A stretch of 64,000 nt of DNA from Eubacteriaceae bacterium (GCA_902362875.1 CABIYF010000012.1:1-64000); one strand, 5' to 3'. Positions 46,983 to 55,571 are shown, counted from the first letter of the stretch. Numbers and translations: made by a program. The notes: generated by a model from the letters alone, not told the origin.

Positions 46983-47013
46983 AAAAAGGTTAGCACACTC
47001 GTTGCTAACCTTT
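46983..47013. terminator. Bidirectional rho-independent terminator
   Basis: Twelve-base perfect arms AAAAGGTTAGCA (46983-46994) and TGCTAACCTTTT (47002-47013) surround a 7-nt loop, followed by TTTT-rich sequence on the plus strand and an A-run on the other side. It serves the converging lipoprotein and sigma-factor genes. Confidence 0.9.
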
Positions 47014-47018
47014 TATTT

Positions 47019-47564
47019 TTATAATTCGTCTTCTTCCATCATCTTCTTTAACTGAACTCTTGCTTCACTGCATCGTATCTTTACCATTCGTTCAGATATC
47101 TTAAATATGTCTGCAATTTCTTTACATTTTAAACCATAAACATACCGAAACAATAATGTATCTCTATGACGCCTGTCCATTCTTGACAGATTTTGTTTCA
47201 ATGAATCCAGATCGATCATCTGAAGATAATTATCTCTTGGATCTTCAATAAAATCTCCTTCCATACCGTCATCATAAACAAGACATTCATGTTCATTATC
47301 TTTCTCATCTTTAATGATGTCCAAAGCCTCATGTCTTAAAACCGTGGACAGAAAATAAAACACTTCATCCCTTGGCACTTTTAAGATACCATCAGGATAT
47401 GCCAGAACTTTCTCAAATGCACTTTGCACAACATCTTCTGCAAAGTCCGAATTCTGAACATATTTTCTTGCTATAAAAAACATCCTTCTTGAATATGTAG
47501 CATATAACTCCTCGATATATTTAATATTTTTCTTACCTATCGGCTTCCTCTTTCGAATTTCCAT
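47019..47564 (-). CDS. ECF-like sigma-70 family RNA polymerase sigma factor
   Basis: This 181-aa protein has region 2 as ATYSRRMFFIARKYVQNSDFAEDVVQSAF, a strong sigma2 pattern. Region 4 is LSRMDRRHRDTLLFRYVYGL, then CKEIADIFKISERMVKIRCS, a sigma4 helix-turn-helix. The short acidic linker between them is typical of ECF factors without sigma3. No anti-sigma gene is adjacent. It has a near-consensus promoter of its own at 47615-47643. It is separate from, but close to, the spo0A group, so it might take part in the same process, but nothing in the sequence proves that. Confidence 0.88.
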   Translation of the reverse strand: MEIRKRKPIGKKNIKYIEELYATYSRRMFFIARKYVQNSDFAEDVVQSAFEKVLAYPDGILKVPRDEVFYFLSTVLRHEALDIIKDEKDNEHECLVYDDGMEGDFIEDPRDNYLQMIDLDSLKQNLSRMDRRHRDTLLFRYVYGLKCKEIADIFKISERMVKIRCSEARVQLKKMMEEDEL

Positions 47565-47614
47565 ACAATATTTCTCTTTCGGTTTTCCTATTAATTATTT
47601 ACTATCTTCAAACT

Positions 47615-47643
47615 ATTATAAAGATATACTTTCACGTTGTAAA
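47615..47643 (-). promoter_or_regulatory. Promoter of the ECF-like sigma factor gene
   Basis: The minus strand has -10 TATAAT (47615-47620) and -35 TTTACA (47638-47643), with a 17-bp spacer, about 50 bp upstream of the ATG. It is a housekeeping-type site rather than a self-recognised ECF promoter (no AAC-type -35). Confidence 0.65.
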
Positions 47644-47717
47644 TAACTGTATGATAAATTATTCATACTTTTTGAGTATTTTTCATATTTTTATAATAAA
47701 TCATACGCTGTTGTATA

Positions 47718-48725
47718 TCAATCAAATAATAATTCCTCGAAAATAACTTCCATATTCTCTTCGGAATATTCAATTTCTTTTGAATACATTCTGGCAATAT
47801 CCTGAATTTCAAAAGGAATCTCATATTCCTTGCAATACTGATCAACAACTTCTATCATCACTGTACTTAAAATTGCAAATTTAATTTTATCTGTCAGATT
47901 ATCATCGTCATATGACTTAATAAAATGCCGATAAATAAAATAGCATAATAAGCGTTCTATATATTGATCATTTCTGCAGTACGAAGTCCATGTCTTATAT
48001 TCTTTTATTGCTTTATGTAATAGTGTCTGAAATTTATCATCCATATAATCGAGATTTCCATAAAAATCAAACCAGTATGAAAGATACTCTTTCTCGTTTA
48101 TCTTTCGCATAAAATACTTTGGCTGGACCGTTTTTAGATCAAGGCTGGCTGTAAGTTCTCCAGTAAGATTTAATTTCTCCTGATATGCTGCCGTCAGATC
48201 AAAAATTTTATCCATCCGTTCTTCTATCGGACATTCCTGATCTTTTAAAATCTCTAATAAATACAGCTCAATCCTCATCAGCTCATCCGCCCATTCGTCG
48301 TCTTCGCTCTCTGATCCCACAATACTTTCTTCCACTTTAAAATCCGGATCATTTAAGATCAAACGAGCCGCTTCCTCACAGGCAAGCCCCAGACCTGACT
48401 GTCTGATATGTCCATATTCATTATGAAATCTTGGATGCTGTGTGCATATCTCACATAATGCATCTTCTCCAAGTTCGATGTATATGTCGCATAAATTATT
48501 CTGGTTCAAAAAAGCACATCTTCCTTGTTCATCCATGCAAAACATGGGTTCTTTTCCATGATGGATTCCCTGATCCAAACATTTTTTAAAAGGTGTTGTG
48601 ACTTTTTGGTATCGGTTATATGATTGTTCATCTATCATGATATCCCATCCAATACAGCAATTATCTTTGCATTTTTGCGCAATGCATTGAAAATTTTTAT
48701 AATACGCTGGAATATACTGCTTCAT
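47718..48725 (-). CDS. FliB-like lysine N-methylase family protein
   Basis: This 335-aa protein starts YIPAYYKNFQCIAQKCKDNC and continues CIGWDIMIDEQSY. It has a second cysteine cluster, GRCAFLNQNNLCDIYIELGE, then ALCEICTQHPRF. This arrangement of cysteines is that of the FliB family (flagellin lysine N-methylase in Salmonella) and the related YkgJ zinc/iron-binding cluster. The C-terminal 180 residues are helical. No flagellar gene is in the window, and the gene is 16 bp downstream of the second Spo0A paralogue. Its substrate here may not be flagellin. Confidence 0.82.
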   Translation of the reverse strand: MKQYIPAYYKNFQCIAQKCKDNCCIGWDIMIDEQSYNRYQKVTTPFKKCLDQGIHHGKEPMFCMDEQGRCAFLNQNNLCDIYIELGEDALCEICTQHPRFHNEYGHIRQSGLGLACEEAARLILNDPDFKVEESIVGSESEDDEWADELMRIELYLLEILKDQECPIEERMDKIFDLTAAYQEKLNLTGELTASLDLKTVQPKYFMRKINEKEYLSYWFDFYGNLDYMDDKFQTLLHKAIKEYKTWTSYCRNDQYIERLLCYFIYRHFIKSYDDDNLTDKIKFAILSTVMIEVVDQYCKEYEIPFEIQDIARMYSKEIEYSEENMEVIFEELLFD

Positions 48726-48741
48726 CTTTTTCCTCCAAATA

Positions 48742-49548
48742 TTATGATACCCGAATCTGGTATTCCAATCTCATCCAGTCGGCAACTGCCGCAATAAATT
48801 CAGAGTTTGTTGGTCTTTCCTGTTGCTCGATCACAAAGGTTCCAAAAATTTCGCCCAACAGCTGTTTGTTTCCCCTGATCCATACAATATCAATTGCATG
48901 GCGGATAGCCCGTTCAACACTTCCTATCGTCGTCTTGCATTTCTTTGCAATATCGGGATAGAGTGATTTGGTGATATAATTCACGCTGTTTGCATCTTCC
49001 ATGGCCATTAAAATACCATATTTTATATACCGGCATCCTTTGATATGTGCCGGAATCCCTAAATTCCTTACCAGCAGGCTGATTTCTCTGCGAATATCAT
49101 TTTTATTGCTAATGGATGGTACTTCTTCTTTTTCTTTATGTATTTCTTCTTGAATCTTTGTATTTACAGAACGAATTCTTATCATCTGCGTGATCCGCTC
49201 TGCAAGAATTCCTGCCTGAAATGGCTTCATCATACAATAATCCACTTTTAAATGTCTGATATATTCCATAAGATCCTGATTCTCAATCATTGTTAAGGCA
49301 ATAAATGCCGGTACTTCTTCAGGGCTCATCACTTCCCTGCATCTTTCAATGACACCTAGTCCATCAACTCCAGGCAGCATTAAATCAATGATCACAAGAT
49401 CTGGTCTTAAATTTAGAATTCCAGAAAACGCATCTTCTCCATTTTCTGCGATTGCCATTACATTATATTGTTTCTGCAGTTCTTCTTTTAATTGTTTGGA
49501 TTCATCTGGATAACTGTCAGCGATCAAAATATTGTATCTATCATCCAT
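48742..49548 (-). CDS. Diverged Spo0A paralogue A (receiver plus Spo0A DNA-binding domain)
   Basis: This protein of 268 aa has an N-terminal receiver domain (YNILIADSYPDESKQLKEEL; phosphoacceptor Asp55 in VIIDLMLPGVDGLG; ALT and MMKPF for the switch Thr and Lys). The C-terminal Spo0A domain has [49 protein letters not shown] and [19 protein letters not shown]. The acidic pair that binds magnesium is D11-S12 rather than Asp-Asp. The residue before VERAIR is Ser, whereas the canonical Spo0A has Arg. The GYTI loop is FGTFVIEQQE, unlike either relative. The start at 49548 has AGGAG upstream. It is third in the spo0A run, just before the FliB-like gene. Confidence 0.88.
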   Translation of the reverse strand: MDDRYNILIADSYPDESKQLKEELQKQYNVMAIAENGEDAFSGILNLRPDLVIIDLMLPGVDGLGVIERCREVMSPEEVPAFIALTMIENQDLMEYIRHLKVDYCMMKPFQAGILAERITQMIRIRSVNTKIQEEIHKEKEEVPSISNKNDIRREISLLVRNLGIPAHIKGCRYIKYGILMAMEDANSVNYITKSLYPDIAKKCKTTIGSVERAIRHAIDIVWIRGNKQLLGEIFGTFVIEQQERPTNSEFIAAVADWMRLEYQIRVS

Positions 49549-49606
49549 ATTTTCTCCTCCAAGCAATCTCCCTATTTTTGTTCTTCTGCATCCTTTCTAC
49601 ATCATC

Positions 49607-50425
49607 TCAGGATGCATTAATATGATAATCTAGTCTTAGTTTGTCTGCAATCAGGGCAATAAATTCTGAATTCGTAGGTTTCCCTTTTCCCGCACTGATC
49701 GTGTAGCCAAACATCTCTTCTAATAATTCCACTTTTCCACGACTCCATGCAACTTCAATGGCGTGTCGTATCGCTCTTTCCACGCTGCTTGATGTCGTTT
49801 TATATTTTTTTGCGATCGTTGGATATAAAAGTTTTGTGATATAATTCATCATATTTATATCTTCAATCGCCATAATAATTCCTTCTCTTATATACTGATA
49901 TCCCTTGATATGTGCAGGAATCCCAAGATCTCTGATAATCTTTGTTACATCCTGTTTGATGTTAAATTCATAATCAAGAACCGTTCTGTGCTTTCTTGCT
50001 TCAACACTTTGAACTTGTTCTCTCTGGCGGATCTTCTGGTCTAACCCCTTAATCTTTGCAACCTGTTTGATTCGGTGAATCAAAACCTCTTGCTTAAATG
50101 GCCGCATCATACAGTAATCAATATCCATATGATTAATACATTCTATCAGTTTCTCGGTACCGATCGATGTCAAAATGATGAACACCGGCAGTTGTTCATA
50201 CCCCATCTGTTCCCGGCATTTTTCGATCACTCCGATTCCATCAATCTGTGGGAGCATGATATCAACAAGTACAACATCCGGCAATTGTTTTTTAATCTCT
50301 TCCACTGCTCTCACTCCATCAAACACAGGATTCATTACATCAAAATCTTTCTGTAATCTGGATTCGAGAATCTCTGCCTCTGATACATCTCCATCTACAA
50401 TCAAAATCTTTAACTTCTTTTCCAT
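49607..50425 (-). CDS. Diverged Spo0A paralogue B (receiver plus Spo0A DNA-binding domain)
   Basis: This protein of 272 aa starts [20 protein letters not shown]. The phosphoacceptor is Asp55 in [15 protein letters not shown], and ILTS supplies the Thr. The conserved Lys is replaced by Arg (CMMRPF), and the acidic pair is D11-G12-D13. The C-terminal domain matches Spo0A closely: [55 protein letters not shown] and [20 protein letters not shown]. The residue before VERAIR is Ser, as in paralogue A. It shares the NYITK, KKxKTT and DYCMM features with paralogue A, so the two arose from one earlier duplicate. The start at 50425 is fixed by AGGAGG. The longer frame upstream is not coding. Confidence 0.9.
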   Translation of the reverse strand: MEKKLKILIVDGDVSEAEILESRLQKDFDVMNPVFDGVRAVEEIKKQLPDVVLVDIMLPQIDGIGVIEKCREQMGYEQLPVFIILTSIGTEKLIECINHMDIDYCMMRPFKQEVLIHRIKQVAKIKGLDQKIRQREQVQSVEARKHRTVLDYEFNIKQDVTKIIRDLGIPAHIKGYQYIREGIIMAIEDINMMNYITKLLYPTIAKKYKTTSSSVERAIRHAIEVAWSRGKVELLEEMFGYTISAGKGKPTNSEFIALIADKLRLDYHINAS

Positions 50426-50439
50426 CTTTTTCAGCCTCC

Positions 50440-50451
50440 TGATCATGATCA
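50440..50451 (-). repeat. Perfect 12-bp palindrome upstream of paralogue B
   Basis: TGATCATGATCA is its own reverse complement and lies in the 40-bp gap between spo0A and paralogue B, immediately upstream of the AGGAGG site. It could be a protein site or a small RNA hairpin affecting translation of paralogue B. It may also be chance. Confidence 0.4.
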
Positions 50452-50465
50452 TGTCTATATACTGC

Positions 50466-51272
50466 CTATCTTCCCTGAGATAATATCTCATCTCCGTATT
50501 CCAGACGTATCTTATCGGCAATCAATGCAATAAACTCTGAATTTGTGGGCTTTCCTTTGCCCGCATGGATCGTATATCCAAATAATGCATCAATCGTGTC
50601 CATCTTTCCTCTTCCCCAGGCTACCTCAATTGCATGCCTGATCGCACGCTCTACCCGGCTTGGTGTTGTGTCAAATTTCTCTGCGATCGATGGATACAGC
50701 TGCTTCGTAATGGAATTTAGAATATCCATATCACACACTGCCAGCATAATGGAATCTCTCAAGTACTGGTAACCTTTGATGTGTGCTGGTACTCCGATTT
50801 CATGAATCATATTAGTAATAATAATCTCCAGCTGATTCTCTGTTAATCCATGGATCTTCTCTGGTACAGAAACGAATGGTCTTTCAGGCACCTCTTGCTT
50901 TATTCTTGCCTGTTTGATCTGTTTTATGATCGTGCGTAAATCGAAAGGTTTCAAAATAAAATAGGATGCCCCTAAATCCATAGCTTCTTCACAGACATTT
51001 TCCTGTCCCATTGCGGAAACCATAATTATGATTGGTCTTTTACTGAGATTTTCACGCTGCAGATGTTCTAATACTCCAATTCCATCAAGCTTTGGCATGA
51101 TAATGTCAAGCAACACGACATCAGGCTGTCGCTCCTTTATGATACGCAATGCATCTTCTCCATTATCAGCACTTGCAATTACTTCGATATCACTTTCCTG
51201 TTCTAACAGTTCTGTCATCATCTCAACAGTTCTCTGGTTATCATCTGCAATAGCCACATTAATCTTGTTCAT
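50466..51272 (-). CDS. spo0A: Sporulation master regulator Spo0A
   Basis: This protein of 268 aa has a canonical receiver: the acidic pair D10-D11 in [13 protein letters not shown], phosphoacceptor Asp56 in [15 protein letters not shown], and Ser and Lys in VSAMGQ and YFILKPFD. The C-terminal domain is canonical, with [77 protein letters not shown] and ADKIRLEYG. Phosphorylated Spo0A triggers endospore formation and, in Clostridia, solventogenesis or toxin control. The start at 51272 has GGGAGG 7 bp upstream. It heads a minus-strand run with the two paralogues and the FliB-like gene. Promoter and two Spo0A boxes lie upstream. Confidence 0.96.
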   Translation of the reverse strand: MNKINVAIADDNQRTVEMMTELLEQESDIEVIASADNGEDALRIIKERQPDVVLLDIIMPKLDGIGVLEHLQRENLSKRPIIIMVSAMGQENVCEEAMDLGASYFILKPFDLRTIIKQIKQARIKQEVPERPFVSVPEKIHGLTENQLEIIITNMIHEIGVPAHIKGYQYLRDSIMLAVCDMDILNSITKQLYPSIAEKFDTTPSRVERAIRHAIEVAWGRGKMDTIDALFGYTIHAGKGKPTNSEFIALIADKIRLEYGDEILSQGR

Positions 51273-51308
51273 ATCCAGTCCTCCCATTCTGTTTTTCTCT
51301 ACATTTTT

Positions 51309-51338
51309 ATTATATATTTTCTCTAAGTTTACAAACAA
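51309..51338 (-). promoter_or_regulatory. Probable spo0A promoter
   Basis: The minus strand has -10 TATAAT (51309-51314) and a weak -35 TTGTTT (51333-51338), with an 18-bp spacer, about 37 bp upstream of the start. A weak -35 is usual for promoters that need an activator. No convincing sigma-H site is visible. Confidence 0.55.
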
Positions 51339-51377
51339 CCCTTATTTCTTCGCAAGTTTTGGTTGATTTCCAAAGGA

Positions 51378-51394
51378 TTCGACATAATTCGACA
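51378..51394 (-). promoter_or_regulatory. Tandem Spo0A boxes upstream of spo0A
   Basis: Two perfect copies of TGTCGAA (on the minus strand) occupy 51378-51384 and 51388-51394. Their spacing is exactly 10 bp, one helical turn, so both face the same side of DNA. They lie 40-60 bp upstream of the proposed -35. This indicates feedback control of spo0A, and possibly of its paralogues, by Spo0A protein. Confidence 0.8.
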
Positions 51395-51456
51395 AAATTA
51401 ATTTTATTTCTTAAAATCTTTATCAGATTTCGCTGTGCAGACTGTTAAATTCACAT

Positions 51457-51600
51457 TTATTGTCCGTAATATGCGGTAATGATGTCCTTTAAATTTGACA
51501 CCGTTGAGGTAATTTGATCTGTTCCTGCTTCTATCAGCTCCTTTCTAATTTTCAAATCCGTACAGGCTTCCAATGCCTGCCAGATTATTTTCTTTTGCAC
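51457..51600 (-). CDS. Possible 47-aa small protein or gene remnant in the sbcC-spo0A gap
   Basis: The 379-bp gap between sbcC and spo0A holds a 47-codon frame from a GTG at 51598-51600 to a TAA at 51457-51459. Its product (IIWQALEACTDLKIRKELIE, then GTDQITSTVSNLKDIITAYY and a final GQ) is regular and helical. Against it, no Shine-Dalgarno site precedes the GTG. A second short frame starting at 51631 (MTEDQRHDILGAKENN.., 28 aa) overlaps it, so this may instead be a frameshifted relic. I recognise no family with certainty. The LKDIITAYY end weakly recalls small Spo0E-type phosphatases but lacks their SQELD signature. Apart from this, the gap holds the promoter and Spo0A boxes. Confidence 0.3.
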   Translation of the reverse strand: MQKKIIWQALEACTDLKIRKELIEAGTDQITSTVSNLKDIITAYYGQ

Positions 51601-51651
51601 CTAGTATATCATGTCTTTGGTCTTCTGTCATAAGAATTTATTTGGATACAT

Positions 51652-54435
51652 TTATTTTACCTTACTTCCTGCGTGATCTTTATAGACTTCTATCTTCTGA
51701 TCGATCTGATCTTTTAATTCTTCGACATGCGATATGATACCAACTAACTTGTTTCCTTCAAGTGACAATGAATGTATGATCTGCATCGCTTTATTTAACG
51801 AATCTCCATCAAGCGTTCCAAATCCTTCATCGATAAAAATCGTATCTACCAAAATCCCGCCTTTCTTGTTCTGGATCACATCACTTAGCCCGAGTGCTAA
51901 CGATAATGCCGCCTTAAATGACTCTCCACCTGAAAGAGAACGAATATTCCTTCTCTTTCCAGTCCATTCATCAAGAATCTCAAGCTCTAGTCCGGAAGAT
52001 CCCTTTTTGTTATCATTTTCTTCTTTTCGAAGCAGATAATATCTTTGTTCACTCATAACTGACAAGCGCTGATTTGCAGCTGAAAGAACAAGATCAAAAT
52101 AAACAGACTGTACAAACCTTTCAAAAGAAATCTTGGTTTTACCCTTTTGTTCTCCGTTGGCAGTATCTGAAAGATCCTTTAACAATGTATAGTTCATCTC
52201 TGCTTCTTTGTATTCTTCCAGTTTCTTTTCCATAAGCCCTAACGTCTGTTCATTGAGCAGAATCTGTTTATTCAACTCTTCAAGGATGTCTGTTTGTTTT
52301 CGAATTTGTCTTTGTTCTTTGTTTAACTGGGATTCAAACTTTTTAAGATCCGTTAATTCTTCCTTTGATGCTCTCATCTGATCTAACTGAATCACAAGAT
52401 CTTTAAGATTCTTTTCTTTTTCTTCCCTTGCTGCTGTAATCTGAACTTCCTGCCTTTGAATCTCTTCCCGTTTATTTTTGATTTCATCTTCTTGTTGATG
52501 TATTTGTGAAATCTCATCGACAAGCTGCCTTTTGGCTTCTTCTGCCTCCTTATATGATCCATATAACAAGTTTTTATGAATCTCTGAGATCCCTGCTTCC
52601 ATCTCTTTGTATAAGACTTCTTTTTCGTGAATCTTTTCTAACAGATCATTTGATTTTTCATCATATGATTTCTGTTTTTGTTTTGATTTCTCAAGTTTCT
52701 CCCTTTGATCCGTAATTTTTGCTTTTTGTTTTTCGATGCGTTCAAATGCTTTTTTTATCTTTTTATATTCCTTCAGCGTTTTTTCGTATAATTGATTGAT
52801 TTCTTCAAAACTTTCTGGTTCTTTTCCACTTTTTTGACACAGATTTTCCCTTTGAGTATCCACGATTCCTTTTTTTTGTTTTACTTCTGAAAAAATAGTA
52901 TTGTACTTCTGGTCAATCTCTTCTGCTTCCGCCCGCAAGTCTTTCAACATCTCCTGTGTAATATCACTTTCTTTAAACTTTGCAACATTTGGATGCGTGA
53001 TCGATCCACAAACAGGGCATGGTTTTCCTTCTGTCAATGTTCGTGCTAAAAGTCCTGCCTGATTACAGTCATACTGATCCTGCCAGTCCGATAAACGGTC
53101 CTTTAATTTTCTGCGTTCCGATCTGATCTGGTCATAGATCTTCATTTCTTTTTCATAAAGTTCAAGTTCATTAAGATATTTTTTCTTATCTTCACAAAGC
53201 TCTTTTTTCTGCTTTACCTCAACAGAAAGGTGTAATTCTTCCTTTTGCAGCTCATCATATTGTTTTTCTATTTCTTCTGCCTGATTTAAAAACTCAAGAA
53301 TCCCCTCTTCTCTTTGATATTCCTTATCTTTCTTTCGCTTTAATTCTTCTCTCTGATCAAGATATCTTTGTTTTGCATTTTGATAAGATTCCTGTTTCTT
53401 TAACAGATTTTCCAACTCTTTGTACTGTTTTGTCTGTTTTTCAATCTCTGCTGCCCGAAGCTCTTTTTTATGTAATTTGGGAGCATCTTTTTGCATCTGA
53501 TCATAATCTTTCTTGATCATGCGCTGCTGTTTTTTGACTTCTTTTTCTTTCTCTGTCAGTTCCCTGATCAGCGATTTGAGTTTTTTTACTTCCTCTGTTT
53601 TATCTTTCATCCGTGAATAAACAATCTGCTGCTCTTTCCACGTTTGTTCGTCTTTATCTTTTTGTTCTTTTAAATCTTTATATTCTTTTTGTTTGCGGTC
53701 TTGATACTTCTTTACAACATCCAGAAATTCAAGAATCTGATGCTGCTGTTTTAAATATTCTTTATATGGCTCGTATTCCGGCTCATCTTTTGATATATGA
53801 ATACTTTCTTCTTGTTCCAGCAAGGTGTCCTGAATATTGGTATATTCATATTTGCAGGAAAGATGCCGGCGTTTGATCTTTTCCTGAAATTCATATAAAT
53901 ATCCAGTACCAAAAATCTTGCGGAATATCTCACTTCTTTCTTTTCCTTTCGCATAAAGCAGTTTTAAAAATTCACCCTGTGCGATCATGGAAATCTGCTG
54001 ATACTGCATCCGGTCCATACCAAGAATTTCTTCTACTTTAGCCGTTACCTGATAATTTCCCGTCTCAAGAATCTCTTCTCCCTGATACAGTACAGCTTCT
54101 GGCAACTGTCGTGTCATACCATCTCCACGCTTGCTTTTTCTCATATATGAAGGAATTCTCTCAATCTTATATTCCTTATCTCTGTGAGAAAATGAAAATA
54201 TGACTTTCGTTTCCACATCATCTTTTGCGAAATCACTCCGAAGCATATCCTGTTTTCTGTACGAACCACTTGGCTCCCCGTACAAAGCAAAACATATCCC
54301 ATCAAAAATGGTTGTTTTCCCCGCACCTGTCTCCCCAGAGATCAAAAAAATGCCATCTCGAAATTTTGTAAAATCAATCACCGTTTTCCCGGCAAACGGC
54401 CCAAATGCTGATAATACCAATGTACAAGGTCTCAT
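51652..54435 (-). CDS. sbcC: DNA repair exonuclease subunit SbcC
   Basis: This 927-aa SMC-like ATPase of the Mre11/Rad50-type complex has Walker A ISGETGAGKTTIFDGICFAL near the N-terminus and long coiled coils rich in K, E and Q (about residues 200-440 and 520-770). A zinc-hook motif GKPCPVCGSITHP lies at the apex near residue 470. The C-terminal ATPase half has IRSLSGGESFKAALSLALGL (signature) and IFIDEGFGTLDGDSL (Walker B). With SbcD it cleaves hairpins and processes DNA ends. It overlaps sbcD by 4 bp. The pair lies between spoIVB and spo0A, which are adjacent in many Firmicutes. Confidence 0.95.
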   Translation of the reverse strand: MRPCTLVLSAFGPFAGKTVIDFTKFRDGIFLISGETGAGKTTIFDGICFALYGEPSGSYRKQDMLRSDFAKDDVETKVIFSFSHRDKEYKIERIPSYMRKSKRGDGMTRQLPEAVLYQGEEILETGNYQVTAKVEEILGMDRMQYQQISMIAQGEFLKLLYAKGKERSEIFRKIFGTGYLYEFQEKIKRRHLSCKYEYTNIQDTLLEQEESIHISKDEPEYEPYKEYLKQQHQILEFLDVVKKYQDRKQKEYKDLKEQKDKDEQTWKEQQIVYSRMKDKTEEVKKLKSLIRELTEKEKEVKKQQRMIKKDYDQMQKDAPKLHKKELRAAEIEKQTKQYKELENLLKKQESYQNAKQRYLDQREELKRKKDKEYQREEGILEFLNQAEEIEKQYDELQKEELHLSVEVKQKKELCEDKKKYLNELELYEKEMKIYDQIRSERRKLKDRLSDWQDQYDCNQAGLLARTLTEGKPCPVCGSITHPNVAKFKESDITQEMLKDLRAEAEEIDQKYNTIFSEVKQKKGIVDTQRENLCQKSGKEPESFEEINQLYEKTLKEYKKIKKAFERIEKQKAKITDQREKLEKSKQKQKSYDEKSNDLLEKIHEKEVLYKEMEAGISEIHKNLLYGSYKEAEEAKRQLVDEISQIHQQEDEIKNKREEIQRQEVQITAAREEKEKNLKDLVIQLDQMRASKEELTDLKKFESQLNKEQRQIRKQTDILEELNKQILLNEQTLGLMEKKLEEYKEAEMNYTLLKDLSDTANGEQKGKTKISFERFVQSVYFDLVLSAANQRLSVMSEQRYYLLRKEENDNKKGSSGLELEILDEWTGKRRNIRSLSGGESFKAALSLALGLSDVIQNKKGGILVDTIFIDEGFGTLDGDSLNKAMQIIHSLSLEGNKLVGIISHVEELKDQIDQKIEVYKDHAGSKVK

Positions 54436-55571
54436 CGAATCACCTCCTCAAAAACTGACAGTGCCAGTTGTAATCTCTTATCATCCAGATCAATGTGATT
54501 TTGCATCTTATAAAACTGTTCAAATAACTCCATCGGACTTTGATCTGAAATCTGATCTTCTTTCATCTGGACAGATTCCATCTGTTTCATATGTCTACGG
54601 TTTTTGAAGCTGATCTGCATCACATTTGGATAAACTGTTCTTACTTTCCCGATCGCATCCAGAATCTGTTCTTCATCTGTTAGAATCACATGCATGTAGT
54701 CTTCCTGACAGCCAATCTCACATTCTTTTTTTAATAATTCTTCCAGAGAACACTCAATTTCTCTCATATCCCTCAATGGTTTTAACGGATGAAATGACAG
54801 GGATATTTTCTTTTTATCGTCAATCGTAAGAATTGCTGCTTTCTTATCCATATGAATCTCTGAAAATGAATATTTAAGGATCGACCCTGCATATCTTACC
54901 ATATCACGTCCCATTGCCTGCGGTTTATGAATATGTCCAAGTGCCACATAATCAAAAGGATCAAAAATGCGAAAATCAATATTGTCGATTCCGCCGAGAC
55001 TGCTTGTCTCAGAATCTGATAATTCTGGATTTTTCTTATTCGCAGTTACAAACTGATGTGCTAATAAAATATTGATTTCTTCTTCATTAACCTTTGTATG
55101 TTCGATCAAATATCGAAAACATTCCTCATAAGATTCTGTCTGCAGCTGAAATATATGATTGATATAGGCAGGTTTTACAAATGGCAGCATATAGAAATTT
55201 ACAGTCATTTCATTTTCCTTTACTGTAACCTTTTCAATCTCATCTTCAAACTGCGACGCAATATATAGATTGGAACGTGTAAACAAACTTTTTCCAAAGG
55301 ATAAACGGTCAATTGAATCATGATTTCCACTGATCATAAGCACTTTCGTTCCCATTTTGCTCAGCTCATCTAAGAAATCATCCAGCAGATGAATTGCCTC
55401 AATCGTTGGAATTGATTTATCGTAAATATCACCGCATAATAAAACAATTCCGACATTCTCTTCCTTAATCAAAGTGATGATCTGGTCTAAAATATATTTC
55501 TGATCTTCGATCATAGATATCTCATTCACTCTTTTTCCAAGATGCAGATCCGCCAAATGTAAAATCTTCAT
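54432..55571 (-). CDS. sbcD: DNA repair exonuclease subunit SbcD
   Basis: This Mre11-type calcineurin-fold nuclease is 379 aa from the ATG at 55571. Metal-binding motifs are KILHLADLHLGKRVNEIS, VLLCGDIYDKSIPTIEA and MISGNHDSIDRLSFG. Later motifs are LLAHQFV and YVALGHIHKPQ. The length is that of bacterial SbcD. GGGAGG is 9 bp before this ATG, while the ATG 9 bp further upstream is flush with the site. sbcC follows, overlapping by ATGA-type coupling. Confidence 0.95.
   Translation of the reverse strand: MKILHLADLHLGKRVNEISMIEDQKYILDQIITLIKEENVGIVLLCGDIYDKSIPTIEAIHLLDDFLDELSKMGTKVLMISGNHDSIDRLSFGKSLFTRSNLYIASQFEDEIEKVTVKENEMTVNFYMLPFVKPAYINHIFQLQTESYEECFRYLIEHTKVNEEEINILLAHQFVTANKKNPELSDSETSSLGGIDNIDFRIFDPFDYVALGHIHKPQAMGRDMVRYAGSILKYSFSEIHMDKKAAILTIDDKKKISLSFHPLKPLRDMREIECSLEELLKKECEIGCQEDYMHVILTDEEQILDAIGKVRTVYPNVMQISFKNRRHMKQMESVQMKEDQISDQSPMELFEQFYKMQNHIDLDDKRLQLALSVFEEVIR

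Noticed and set aside
47019..47564. ECF-like sigma factor as part of the spo0A operon
   Set aside because: A 150-bp gap and a near-consensus promoter of its own separate it from the FliB-like gene.
51457..51600. Small frame as a Spo0E-type phosphatase
   Set aside because: It lacks the SQELD signature and a ribosome-binding site; only the LxxII..YY end is similar. It is kept as a low-confidence frame without that name.
51721..51727. Spo0A-box heptamer within sbcC
   Set aside because: It lies in coding sequence near the 3' end with no promoter elements, and such heptamers are expected by chance.
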